Below are positions 23,665 to 31,367 of a stretch of DNA of 31,367 bases, piece after piece. Below the pieces are notes generated by a model. The model was not told the origin of the DNA, did not search any database, and saw only the letters and a list, made by a program, of their open reading frames with translations. The stretch is from the NCBI GenBank assembly GCA_958446835.1, contig CAUCXT010000031.1, positions 1 to 31,367 of the forward strand. Reading direction: 5' to 3'. The number at the start of each line of letters is the position of its first letter. Within the stretch, counting starts at the first letter, position 1. Position numbers and translations under genes: made by a program. The DNA is from an uncultured Eubacterium sp. (lineage in GTDB: Bacteria > Bacillota > Clostridia > Lachnospirales > Lachnospiraceae).

Positions 23665-23782
23665 TGTGTATAACGTATTATGTTTATGCATATCACGACT
23701 TTTGGGAGAAGCTTAGATGTTCTTAGAACATCTTGCTTCGCACAACGGAGCTGATATGCATAAACATAATACGTTATACACA
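23665..23782. repeat. 118-bp long palindromic element with nested hairpin
   Basis: Perfect 31-bp arms at 23665-23695 and 23752-23782 enclose 56 bp with an inner hairpin (GAAGC..GCTTC, then AGATGTTC / GAACATCT). No coding frame. The architecture is like that of the element at 4626-4823 (30-31 bp main arms plus an inner hairpin), but the arm sequence differs. It lies between the YfhO remnant and the clpC operon promoter. Confidence 0.85.
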
Positions 23783-23832
23783 TATAGATAAAATTGGCAA
23801 CTTTTTCCACACGAATGTTTATAAAAAATTAA

Positions 23833-23873
23833 TTGTTTTTTTGCCGCATATCTGTTATATTCATACTATAACA
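23833..23873 (+). promoter_or_regulatory. Promoter and operator palindrome of the gntR-mcsA-mcsB-clpC operon
   Basis: TTGTTT (23833-23838), 17-bp spacer, TATATT (23856-23861). A perfect dyad TGTTATA-N7-TATAACA (23853-23873) covers the -10 and start region, as expected for a repressor site. No CtsR heptad repeat (GGTCAAA type) is visible nearby. Confidence 0.65.
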
Positions 23874-23892
23874 ATGATGTATCGGAGGAATT

Positions 23893-24276
23893 ATGGCTAT
23901 GGTATTTACGATTGATTTTAACAGTGATGAGGCTATATATGTACAGCTATGCAATCAGATAATTACCTGTATTGCCATGGACGAGATGCATGAGGGCGAT
24001 ATCCTGCCGTCCGTTAGACAGCTTGCCGAAGTTGTAGGCGTCAATATGCATACGGTCAACAAGGCGTACTCAGTGCTTCGCGAGGAGGGCTTCATAAAGC
24101 TTGACCGCAGAAGAGGTGCGGTGATTGCCGTGGATGTAGATAAGATTCGTGCCATGCAGGAGCTCACCGACGATATGCGTGTTATAGTTGCAAAGGCATT
24201 ATGTAAGAATCTTACGCCGGAGGAGATACACACTCTGGTTGATGAGATAATAAGTGAATATATAGGGGAGGACTAA
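23893..24276 (+). CDS. GntR-family regulator at the head of the clpC operon
   Basis: A 127-aa YtrA-size GntR protein: an N-terminal winged helix with AIYVQLCNQIITCIAMDEM, LPSVRQLAEVVGVNMHTVNKAYSVL and EEGFIKLDRRRGAVIAV, then a short helical tail. GGAGGAATT precedes ATG 23893. It lies 4 bp before mcsA, the place held by ctsR in Bacillus and most Firmicutes. It lacks CtsR sequence features and no CtsR box is present. It probably binds the TGTTATA-N7-TATAACA dyad in its own promoter and controls the heat-shock/proteolysis genes (inference). Confidence 0.9.
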   Translation: MAMVFTIDFNSDEAIYVQLCNQIITCIAMDEMHEGDILPSVRQLAEVVGVNMHTVNKAYSVLREEGFIKLDRRRGAVIAVDVDKIRAMQELTDDMRVIVAKALCKNLTPEEIHTLVDEIISEYIGED

Positions 24277-24280
24277 TCGA

Positions 24281-24919
24281 ATGTTATGTGAGATTTGTGG
24301 AGAAAATGAGGCGACCTTCCACTATTCGGAGGTTGTAAACGGAAATAAGACGGAGCATCATCTTTGCAGTGAATGTGCGGCTAAGACCGATATAAGCTAT
24401 TACACTAATCTGCTTGACGGTGACGGAAGACTGGGACAGCTTTTGTCGGGACTTCTCGGAATGCCGGTAGGAGGCGGGCAGGATGACCCTAAGACACATG
24501 TTGTGTGTCCGGGCTGTCACTTAAGCTATGGTGAATTTATAAAGAACAGTGCTTTTGGGTGTGCTGAGTGTTATAATGTATTTGGTCCGCTCCTTGATGA
24601 CAGTATCAAGAAGATACAGGGCAGTGTTAATCATCAGGGAAAGAAGCCATACAGACTTATGAAGTCTATGAGAAGCATGAATGCACAGGTTCAGGATAAT
24701 GCTTCTGAGGTGATGAATGGTGAATTACCGGATGTCGGCGGCAATGCAGAAAAAATTGAGAAAAAACCTACAAGAGCCGCACTTTCCCATGAGATTGATG
24801 TCATGGATAAGAGACTTAAGCAGGCAGTCCTTGAGGAAGATTTCGAGGAAGCGGCAAGACTACGCGACCGTATAAAGGACTTGAGAAGTCAGATTGAGGG
24901 GGCGGATGACAATGCTTAA
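24281..24919 (+). CDS. mcsA: McsA, activator of the McsB arginine kinase
   Basis: A 212-aa protein with zinc-binding pairs CEICG / CSECA in the N-terminal 40 residues and CPGC / CAECY in a second zinc module at about 75-105. A C-terminal UVR motif reads LKQAVLEEDFEEAARLRDRI. In Bacillus McsA stimulates the protein arginine kinase McsB and links it to ClpC. The start codon is 4 bp after the gntR stop. The 3' end overlaps mcsB by 14 bases. Confidence 0.93.
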   Translation: MLCEICGENEATFHYSEVVNGNKTEHHLCSECAAKTDISYYTNLLDGDGRLGQLLSGLLGMPVGGGQDDPKTHVVCPGCHLSYGEFIKNSAFGCAECYNVFGPLLDDSIKKIQGSVNHQGKKPYRLMKSMRSMNAQVQDNASEVMNGELPDVGGNAEKIEKKPTRAALSHEIDVMDKRLKQAVLEEDFEEAARLRDRIKDLRSQIEGADDNA

Positions 24920-25955
24920 ATGGTATGAGAAAAAAGGAAAAGATTCCGATGTTGTGCTTTCAAGCCGCATAAGACTTGCGCGAAACACTACAGAATATCC
25001 GTTTTCCACCAAGATAAGTGCCGACGAGGGAAAGAACCTTGTCGACAGGGTTTTTGAATGTATAAGTGACAGCGAGTATGCGGATGGGTTTGAACTCAAG
25101 CGCATGAACGGAATAGGAGACAATCAGAGACAGCTTTTGTATGAACAGCAGGAGATAAACAGATATATGGCAGGACGCAAAGATGGAGCCGCGGCTCTTT
25201 CACATGACGGTGGACTGTCAATAATGGTCAACAGCGAAGACCATTTAAGAATACAGGCGATGATATCGGGCATGGACATGGAAGCGTGCCTTAAGTCAGC
25301 TAACCTGTACGATGATTTTTTGGAGGAGCATTTTAACTATGCCTTCAGTGAAAAATATGGGTATCACACCACATACCCTACGAATGTCGGAACAGGAATG
25401 AGAGCCGCATACAGGCTTCATCTTCCTGTGCTTGCTAACACCAAGAAGCTGCAGCTCCTTGCAAATGAGCTTGGACGTTTCGGTGTGAGAATGTCGGCGT
25501 GCTTCGGCGAGGGTATGAATGGCATGGGCGATATCTATCAATTTTCTAATCAGAGAACCCTTGGGCAGTCTGAGGAAGATATTATTCATAACCTTGATTC
25601 CGTTGTACAGCAGATTATACGCCAGGAACGTTCACTCAGGAAGGATTATCTTGACTCAGGAAAAATAAGAGCGGAGGATGAAGCATATAAGTCTTATGGT
25701 GTTCTGAAATATTCAAGATGCCTTAATCTTAAGAATGCTATGGTTCTCCTATCCGAGATACGTCTTGGACTGTGCCTTGGCACGATTAAGTTTAAAGACG
25801 CAGAAGATTTTTCAGCCTACTCAATGATGCTTGCCATTCAGCCGCGAACCCTGCAGTACAACAACGGCAAGGAGAAGGCAATGTCGGTAGAGGAGATAGA
25901 TGTGCTCCGTGCAAAGTATATCAGGGAGCACATTCCGGAGCTTGACGAACAATAA
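24906..25955 (+). CDS. mcsB: Protein arginine kinase McsB
   Basis: A 349-aa phosphagen-kinase-like enzyme that phosphorylates arginines to mark proteins for ClpC-ClpP. The sequence has LSSRIRLARNTTEYPF, the flexible-loop blocks LSIMVNSEDHLRIQAM and GTGMRAAYRLHLPVLA, and DIYQFSNQRTLGQSEEDI. ATG 24906 lies 4 bases after a GGGGG run; ATG 24912 two codons on is an equally likely start. It overlaps the mcsA end, so translation is coupled. Confidence 0.94.
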   Translation: MTMLKWYEKKGKDSDVVLSSRIRLARNTTEYPFSTKISADEGKNLVDRVFECISDSEYADGFELKRMNGIGDNQRQLLYEQQEINRYMAGRKDGAAALSHDGGLSIMVNSEDHLRIQAMISGMDMEACLKSANLYDDFLEEHFNYAFSEKYGYHTTYPTNVGTGMRAAYRLHLPVLANTKKLQLLANELGRFGVRMSACFGEGMNGMGDIYQFSNQRTLGQSEEDIIHNLDSVVQQIIRQERSLRKDYLDSGKIRAEDEAYKSYGVLKYSRCLNLKNAMVLLSEIRLGLCLGTIKFKDAEDFSAYSMMLAIQPRTLQYNNGKEKAMSVEEIDVLRAKYIREHIPELDEQ

Positions 25956-26003
25956 AGACTGATATTAAAATATATAGTTAAGTAATATAGAGAGGAATAC
26001 ATT

Positions 26004-28451
26004 ATGCAGATAGGATTTACAAAGAAAGCCGAGGAGGCATTAGACCTTGCGGCGGAAGCTGCGAGCGAGCTTGGACATACCTCAGTCGGAACAGAGCATA
26101 TTCTGCTTGGTCTGTTAAGACAGGGAGATTGTGTTGCGAGCGAGGTCCTTATCGAGAATGGTGCCGATGAGGATAGAATAGTGGCAATTTTAGAACAGCT
26201 CATCTCACAGGATAATAATGTGAATGTCGCTGAGCCGAATTCATATACACCGAGAGCGCGCAGGGTGCTTGACCAGGCGGCGCGTGAGGCAGTGCGCTTT
26301 AAGGCACAGCTTATAGGAACGGAGCACATACTTATCGCAATCATTAAGGAGAGTGAGAGCGTTGCGCTCAGACTTTTGAACACGATAGGTGTAAACATAC
26401 AAAAGACTTATGTTGACCTTCTCATCGCCATGGGCGAGGACAGCAGCGCATACAAGGAGGATTTTCAGGGCAATAAGCCTAAGAATAAGAAGAATCCTAC
26501 AGCAACGCTTGACCAGTACAGCAGGGATTTGACCAAGCTTGCCGCAGAAGGTAAGCTTGACCCGGTTATCGGCAGGGAGAAAGAGATACAGAGAGTTATC
26601 CAGATAACAAGCAGAAGAACCAAGAATAATCCATGTCTTATAGGTGAGCCGGGTGTCGGTAAGACGGCAGTTGTTGAAGGACTTGCACTCAAGATTGTCG
26701 AGGGCGATGTGCCGGAGACTATAGCGGATAAGAGACTTCTCACGCTTGATTTGTCCGGAATGGTGGCAGGCTCCAAGTACAGAGGTGAGTTTGAGGAGAG
26801 AATTAAGAAGGTTATCGCCGAGGTAAAGGCAGCGGGAAATATACTGCTCTTTATAGATGAGCTTCACACAATCATCGGCGCGGGCGGAGCGGAGGGCGCT
26901 ATTGATGCCTCCAATATCCTTAAGCCGTCACTTGCAAGAGGCGAGGTTCAGATAATCGGAGCTACAACCTTGGAGGAGTACCGCAAGTACATCGAGAAGG
27001 ATGCGGCGCTGGAGAGACGTTTTCAGCCTGTTAATGTCGAGGAACCGTCCGAGGATGAGACGGTTGAGATTTTAAAGGGAATAAGACCGGCTTATGAGAA
27101 ACACCATGGTGTTAAGATTTCAGATGCGGCACTTGTGGCAGCAGTCAAGATGTCATCGCGATATATCAATGACAGATTTTTGCCGGATAAGGCTATTGAC
27201 CTTATAGATGAGGCAGCCTCAAAGACAAGACTCGGCGTGTATTTAAAGCCGGAGGCAATCAAAAACCTTGAGGACGAGATTGCGGCAATGGATGCGCAGA
27301 AGGAAGCGGCGATTAAGGATGAGGCTTATGAGAAAGCCGGGGAAATCAAGAAAAAACAGCTTAAGAAGCTTGAAAAACTTGATAAACTCAAGGAAAAATG
27401 GGACAACGATAAGCATAACAAGCGCATGGTTGTAGGTGAGAATGAGATAGCGGATGTTGTGTCCGACTGGACGAAAATTCCTGTCAAAAAGCTTGCAATG
27501 GAGGAGTCTGAGAGACTTATGAATCTTGAAAAGATACTCCATGAGCGCGTTGTCGGACAGGATGAAGCTGTTACTGCGGTAGCAAAGGCAATCAGACGCG
27601 GAAGAGTTGGACTTAAGGATCCGAAGAGACCTATAGGCTCATTCTTGTTCCTTGGACCTACCGGTGTCGGCAAGACAGAGCTTTCAAAGGCGCTTGCGGA
27701 TGCGATGTTCGGCTCAGAGAATGCACTTATAAGAGTAGATATGTCCGAGTACATGGAAAAACACAGTGTATCGAAAATGATTGGTTCGCCTCCGGGATAT
27801 GTAGGCTATGAGGAGGGAGGACAGTTAAGCGAGAAGGTCAGGAGGAATCCGTACTCTGTAATTCTTTTTGATGAGATTGAGAAGGCTCACCCTGATGTAT
27901 TTAATATACTCCTTCAGGTGCTTGATGACGGGCATATAACAGATTCTACCGGAAGAAAGGTTGATTTTAAAAATACTGTTATAATAATGACATCAAATGC
28001 AGGCGCCCAGAACATCATTTCTCCTAAGAATTTAGGATTTGCCTCGGATAACAGCAAGGAGCATAACCATGCTGTTATGAAGGAAAGAGTTATGGAAGAG
28101 GTCAAGAGCATATTCAAGCCTGAGTTTTTGAACAGAATTGATGAGACAATAGTGTTCCATACACTCACAAAGGAGAATATCGGAAGCATTGTGGATATTC
28201 TTTTAGCTTCAATCAATAAGCGTATCAAGGAACAGATGAATATGACAATCAAGCTTGATGAGGCTGCAAGAAATTACATTATCGACAATGGTTATGATGA
28301 GAAATACGGCGCAAGACCTTTAAAGAGAGCACTTCAGAGCAAGGTCGAGGATGAGCTTGCCGAGAAGATTCTTGAGGGAACCTTCAAGTCCGGAGATAAG
28401 GTTCTTGTAGGCCTTAGCGATGATAAGCTCACATTTTCAAAATCCAAGTAA
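26004..28451 (+). CDS. clpC: ATP-dependent Clp unfoldase ClpC
   Basis: An 815-aa AAA+ unfoldase that feeds ClpP. Two Clp-N repeats at about 1-140; first AAA module with Walker A GEPGVGKT (214-221) and FIDELHTIIGAGGAEGA; a middle domain with a UVR-type helix (EKAGEIKKKQLKKLEKL) that in this family contacts McsA/MecA; second AAA module with Walker A GPTGVGKT (551-558) and ILFDEIEKAHPDVFNILLQV; and a C-terminal D2-small domain ending GARPLKRALQ. Length is normal. It lies 48 bp after mcsB. A weak internal promoter (TTGACG-18-TAAAAT at 25942-25971) may add to transcription. Confidence 0.97.
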   Translation: MQIGFTKKAEEALDLAAEAASELGHTSVGTEHILLGLLRQGDCVASEVLIENGADEDRIVAILEQLISQDNNVNVAEPNSYTPRARRVLDQAAREAVRFKAQLIGTEHILIAIIKESESVALRLLNTIGVNIQKTYVDLLIAMGEDSSAYKEDFQGNKPKNKKNPTATLDQYSRDLTKLAAEGKLDPVIGREKEIQRVIQITSRRTKNNPCLIGEPGVGKTAVVEGLALKIVEGDVPETIADKRLLTLDLSGMVAGSKYRGEFEERIKKVIAEVKAAGNILLFIDELHTIIGAGGAEGAIDASNILKPSLARGEVQIIGATTLEEYRKYIEKDAALERRFQPVNVEEPSEDETVEILKGIRPAYEKHHGVKISDAALVAAVKMSSRYINDRFLPDKAIDLIDEAASKTRLGVYLKPEAIKNLEDEIAAMDAQKEAAIKDEAYEKAGEIKKKQLKKLEKLDKLKEKWDNDKHNKRMVVGENEIADVVSDWTKIPVKKLAMEESERLMNLEKILHERVVGQDEAVTAVAKAIRRGRVGLKDPKRPIGSFLFLGPTGVGKTELSKALADAMFGSENALIRVDMSEYMEKHSVSKMIGSPPGYVGYEEGGQLSEKVRRNPYSVILFDEIEKAHPDVFNILLQVLDDGHITDSTGRKVDFKNTVIIMTSNAGAQNIISPKNLGFASDNSKEHNHAVMKERVMEEVKSIFKPEFLNRIDETIVFHTLTKENIGSIVDILLASINKRIKEQMNMTIKLDEAARNYIIDNGYDEKYGARPLKRALQSKVEDELAEKILEGTFKSGDKVLVGLSDDKLTFSKSK

Positions 28452-28458
28452 AATATAG

Positions 28459-28487
28459 TGGAAATTTAGGTAGATTTGAGATATAAT
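28459..28487 (+). promoter_or_regulatory. Probable promoter upstream of the 136-aa protein gene
   Basis: TGGAAA (28459-28464), 17-bp spacer, perfect TATAAT (28482-28487). A TTCGGT / ACCGAA hairpin stands just before the downstream ribosome site. Confidence 0.5.
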
Positions 28488-28564
28488 ATTTTAAAAAGTT
28501 ACAGATTTACGCGAGATTTGTAATAAAAATACTTCGGTTGATACCGAAAGCAGGAGGAGCGGTT

Positions 28565-28975
28565 ATGCCAGTAATTGAGGAATTAATCAAGGTTGAGAAG
28601 GATGGCTCAATCAGTTTTGGCAACTACGAGTTGGACACCAAGGCTAAGCTTGACAATTTTGATGTAAACGGAGATATTTATAAGGTAAAGACCTTTAACG
28701 AGATTACCAAGCTTGAGGAGAATGGAAATTTTGTATACGAGTCAGTTCCGGGAACAGCGGTTAACGGATTTACTGCAGATGATAGTTCTGTTAAGTTCTT
28801 TGTTGAGGGAAATGACGATGCACAGATTACCCTTGGCTTAGAGGCTGATACAGATTATAAGGTGCTTGTTGACAGTGTTGTTATCGGAAATATGAAGACC
28901 AATATCAGCGGCAAGTTGAGCCTGAGTGTTGAGCTTTCAGGAAGACCGGTTAAGGTAGAAGTAAATAGAATGTAG
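28565..28975 (+). CDS. Conserved-looking 136-aa protein of unknown function
   Basis: AGGAGG precedes ATG 28565. The product is acidic, has no signal peptide or membrane helix, and is predicted largely beta. The N-terminal half reads VEKDGSISFGNYELDTKAK and FVYESVPGTAVNGF; the C-terminal part LSVELSGRPVKVEVNRM looks like a small beta-sandwich. I recall similar proteins between clpC and radA in Lachnospiraceae, sometimes labelled endosialidase, but no catalytic motif supports that name. It may belong to the protein-quality or DNA-repair neighbourhood by position only. Confidence 0.7.
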   Translation: MPVIEELIKVEKDGSISFGNYELDTKAKLDNFDVNGDIYKVKTFNEITKLEENGNFVYESVPGTAVNGFTADDSSVKFFVEGNDDAQITLGLEADTDYKVLVDSVVIGNMKTNISGKLSLSVELSGRPVKVEVNRM

Positions 28976-29059
28976 TATATTTATAGCTATATAAAATGAC
29001 AGGGTTGGACTATCGCGATGAGTGTGGGACAACCCTGTTTGTTTAAAAATGAGGTGAGT

Positions 29060-30424
29060 ATGGCAAAAGCTAAGAATACAGCTTTTTTTTGTAAAGAGTG
29101 TGGATATGAGTCTTCGAAATGGCTTGGACAGTGTCCGGAATGCAGGCAGTGGAACACCTTTGTTGAGGAGCCTGTTGTGAAGCAGACGGTACAAGGGAAT
29201 ATAAGAGGTATCGCACACCGCGATGTCATGCCGTCCGTCTTGTCCGGAATATCACTTGATGAGGAGGAGAGAACGCTCACTGGATATTCAGAGCTTGACA
29301 GGGTGCTTGGAGGCGGAATAGTAAGAGGTTCACTGGTGCTTGTGGGAGGAGATCCCGGAATAGGAAAGTCAACGCTTCTTTTGCAGGTGTGCCGCAATCT
29401 TGCAGAGTCGAAGAATGTGTTATACATATCGGGAGAAGAATCACTTAGGCAGATCAAGCTTCGTGCGGACAGAATCGGAGAATTTTCGGATAAGCTGTCG
29501 CTGCTCTGCGAGACGAATCTGGATGTGATAGACGATGTGATAAGAAAGACAATGCCGGATGTTGTGATTATAGACTCCATACAGACCATGTTCTGCGAGA
29601 ACACAGCCTCGGCTCCGGGAAGCGTAAGTCAGGTACGTGAATCTACATCAGTGCTTATGCAGCTTGCAAAAGGGCTTAATATATCAATTTTCATTGTCGG
29701 ACATGTGACCAAGGAGGGTGTTGTCGCAGGACCAAGAATACTTGAACACATGGTTGATACCGTTCTTTATTTTGAAGGAGATAGGAATGCGGCGTATCGT
29801 ATTCTCAGAGCGGTCAAGAACAGATTCGGTTCCACCAACGAGATAGGTGTTTTTGAGATGCGTGAGACAGGGCTTGCTGAGGTTACGAATCCATCGGAAT
29901 ATATGTTGGATGGCAGACCTGATGGTGCTCCCGGCTCTGTGGTTGCATGCCTTATGGAGGGAACAAGACCAATGCTTGTCGAGATTCAGGCTCTTGTATG
30001 CCAATCCAATTTCGGAATGCCGAGAAGAACTGCAGCAGGCGCAGATATAAACAGATTCAATTTGCTTATGGCTGTTCTTGAAAAGAGAATCGGCTTGAGA
30101 CTGTCGGGCTGTGATGCATATCTTAATATTGCAGGAGGGCTTAGAATATCGGAACCGGCACTTGACCTGGCGATAGTATATGCTGTATTATCAAGCTATA
30201 AAAATATCGCGGTAGACCATAATACGATAGTATTCGGTGAAGTCGGACTTACAGGAGAAATAAGAGCGGTAAGCCACGCTGCTGTCCGAGTTAATGAGGC
30301 TGTTAAGCTTGGATTTACAACATGCATTTTGCCCGAGGTATGTCTTAAGAATTTAAAAGCTGATGGAAATATAAGATTAGTGGGAATAAAATCAGTGAAC
30401 GAATTGTTAAATATTGTTGGGTAA
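29060..30424 (+). CDS. radA: DNA repair protein RadA (Sms)
   Basis: A 454-aa RecA-like protein that drives branch migration in recombinational repair. The N-terminal zinc finger has Cys11-x2-Cys14 and Cys25-x2-Cys28. Walker A is GGDPGIGKST, and the RadA-specific KNRFG motif is in RAVKNRFGSTNEIGVFEM. The C-terminal Lon-protease-like domain starts around residue 285 (GSVVACLMEGTRPMLVEIQA). ATG 29060 follows GAGGTGAG; an in-frame start at 29018 adds 14 residues ahead of the zinc finger and has no ribosome site. clpC-radA linkage is as in Bacillus. Confidence 0.96.
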   Translation: MAKAKNTAFFCKECGYESSKWLGQCPECRQWNTFVEEPVVKQTVQGNIRGIAHRDVMPSVLSGISLDEEERTLTGYSELDRVLGGGIVRGSLVLVGGDPGIGKSTLLLQVCRNLAESKNVLYISGEESLRQIKLRADRIGEFSDKLSLLCETNLDVIDDVIRKTMPDVVIIDSIQTMFCENTASAPGSVSQVRESTSVLMQLAKGLNISIFIVGHVTKEGVVAGPRILEHMVDTVLYFEGDRNAAYRILRAVKNRFGSTNEIGVFEMRETGLAEVTNPSEYMLDGRPDGAPGSVVACLMEGTRPMLVEIQALVCQSNFGMPRRTAAGADINRFNLLMAVLEKRIGLRLSGCDAYLNIAGGLRISEPALDLAIVYAVLSSYKNIAVDHNTIVFGEVGLTGEIRAVSHAAVRVNEAVKLGFTTCILPEVCLKNLKADGNIRLVGIKSVNELLNIVG

Positions 30425-30487
30425 AATCATGTAATTTTTTTTGAGAGAGATTTTATTAACAATTACAAAGCTATAAAGGAGAAGAAA

Positions 30488-31141
30488 ATGGACAATAACG
30501 CATTAGTCAATGAGATGAAGAAGGTAGTGTATGATCTTGACGAATCTCAGTTAAAGGTTGAAAAACATGCATTTGATGTAATCAATTCATCGGACACTTC
30601 GCTTAATCTTGTCAGGGAAGGTATCACAAGCATTGGAGATATTATTGAGCAGATTAACAGACTTAATGAGGTGGTTGAGCGCTCATCAAAGAATATTAAG
30701 GAGCTTGAGAATCTCTCCAAGATGATAGAGGGCTTTACACAGGTAATCAGCGGGATTGCCAACAAGACAAATATACTTTCACTCAATGCTTCCATAGAGG
30801 CAGCCAGAGCAGGCGATCAGGGTAGAGGATTTTCTGTTGTAGCAGGTGAAGTGCGTAATCTTGCCGCACAGACCGCAAAGTCATCAAGAGAGATAGCAGA
30901 TACCATCGTAAAAGTACAGGATTTCATTTCAAGTACGGTACAGTCAATGAATCAGATATACGAGAACACTACGAAGCAGCATGAGATGGCTGGTTCAGTC
31001 AATGAGCTTCTCAATAAGGTTTTAGACGCAGCACTTGTGGCCAATGATGAATCCAGAGGAATGGAGCATGAGATTGCATATCAGAGGGATATTACCGACA
31101 GTGCAAAGAATGTGCTTGATACATATACTGACAAGCAGTAA
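30488..31141 (+). CDS. Short soluble methyl-accepting chemotaxis-type signalling protein
   Basis: 217 aa, almost all coiled coil, with no membrane helix, signal peptide or obvious sensor domain. The conserved hairpin tip that touches CheA/CheW is present: NKTNILSLNASIEAARAG followed by GRGFSVVAGEVRNLAAQTA. The N-terminal 60 residues are polar and helical. It is therefore a cytosolic MCP-like receptor with a truncated or unknown input. AAAGGAG precedes ATG 30488. It lies 63 bp after radA and is followed by a strong terminator. No other chemotaxis gene is in the window. Confidence 0.85.
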   Translation: MDNNALVNEMKKVVYDLDESQLKVEKHAFDVINSSDTSLNLVREGITSIGDIIEQINRLNEVVERSSKNIKELENLSKMIEGFTQVISGIANKTNILSLNASIEAARAGDQGRGFSVVAGEVRNLAAQTAKSSREIADTIVKVQDFISSTVQSMNQIYENTTKQHEMAGSVNELLNKVLDAALVANDESRGMEHEIAYQRDITDSAKNVLDTYTDKQ

Positions 31142-31170
31142 ATAGTACATAGCTAAAGAGAGCATATTTT

Positions 31171-31216
31171 AATTCCGCCACCGATTAGCGAGGAATATAT
31201 AGGTGGCGGAATTTTT
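31171..31216 (+). terminator. Terminator after the MCP-like gene
   Basis: A perfect 12-bp stem AATTCCGCCACC / GGTGGCGGAATT with a 19-base loop and a T-run. Confidence 0.92.
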
Positions 31217-31298
31217 ATATTTTTTGTTTTATCGTCAAAAACAGAAAATTCAGACAATTTATACAGAAATTACTTAAAAACTTACTTTTAAATAGTGC

Positions 31299-31327
31299 TT
31301 TACAAATGAAAGATAATATGTTAGTAT
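31299..31327 (+). promoter_or_regulatory. Promoter pointing out of the window
   Basis: TTTACA (31299-31304), 17-bp spacer, TAGTAT (31322-31327). The first transcribed bases include a GCCTTG / CAAGGC hairpin at about 31333-31349. The gene it serves lies beyond base 31367. Confidence 0.55.
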
Positions 31328-31367
31328 AAACAAGCCTTGAAAAACAAGGCATTAGCAAGACATCCGG

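Noticed and set aside
23612..23892. Search for a CtsR heptad box upstream of the clpC operon
   Set aside because: No GGTCAAA direct repeat was found; the only strong dyad near the promoter is TGTTATA-N7-TATAACA, assigned to the GntR regulator.
28987..29604. 205-codon minus-strand open frame inside radA
   Set aside because: Entirely opposite the well-supported RadA zinc finger and Walker A region; Ser-rich shadow sequence.
1..31367. CRISPR array or rRNA operon
   Set aside because: No evenly spaced direct repeats and no rRNA-like stretches were seen; the repeats present are inverted and isolated.

Overview
The window looks like a chromosome segment of a low-to-moderate-GC Firmicute, most likely a Lachnospiraceae-type Clostridia (inference). 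The grounds are the gene content and order (T-box-cysE-cysS-mrnC-rlmB-sigH; mcsA-mcsB-clpC-radA; pyrF-pyrK-pyrD type 1B), strong AGGAGG-type ribosome binding sites, TTGACA/TATAAT promoters, a tRNA gene without encoded CCA, and a Gram-positive LexA box. Almost every gene is on the plus strand. The one clear exception is an Abi-type gene at 16520-17458.

Layout. 1-1010: the 3' part of a sialate O-acetylesterase. 1083-6246: ispF, then a cysteine T-box leader controlling cysE-cysS-mrnC, a 198-bp palindromic repeat element, rlmB and sigH. This is the Bacillus yacN-to-sigH order, but without yacP. 6275-8170: tRNA-Thr(GGU) with its own promoter and terminator, then a SulP anion transporter. 8200-11936: a strong promoter and hairpin leader, then a three-gene operon (YtrA-type GntR regulator, ABC ATPase, large permease) closed by a terminator. 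12005-16381: a structured leader, a zinc-ribbon/HTH protein, a Nudix-fold protein with a degenerate catalytic box, then pyrF-pyrK-pyrD and a CvpA-like membrane protein.

16382-18090 is an AT-rich accessory island inside the pyrimidine genes. It holds an Abi_2/AbiF-type HEPN protein on the minus strand. Just upstream is a short RNA gene of about 70 nt with its own near-consensus promoter and terminator. A mirror-image divergent promoter and a LexA-like box lie upstream of that. The layout resembles type III toxin-antitoxin loci (RNA, terminator, toxin) and is the most interesting part of the window. 18091-22855: pyrE, two small membrane proteins, then purE-purM-purN-purD.

22943-23782: a terminator that overlaps the start of an internally deleted YfhO-type membrane protein gene, then a second long palindromic element. 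23833-28451: a GntR regulator with a promoter/operator palindrome heads mcsA-mcsB-clpC, the place normally held by ctsR. 28565-31141: an unrecognised 136-aa protein, radA, and a short soluble methyl-accepting-type signalling protein, ending in a strong terminator. A promoter at the right edge points out of the window.

As a whole the window is core metabolism and protein quality control (isoprenoid, cysteine, tRNA charging, rRNA modification, pyrimidine, purine, arginine-phosphorylation/Clp) with a few accessory inserts. All functional calls come from reading protein and DNA motifs. No database search was run.
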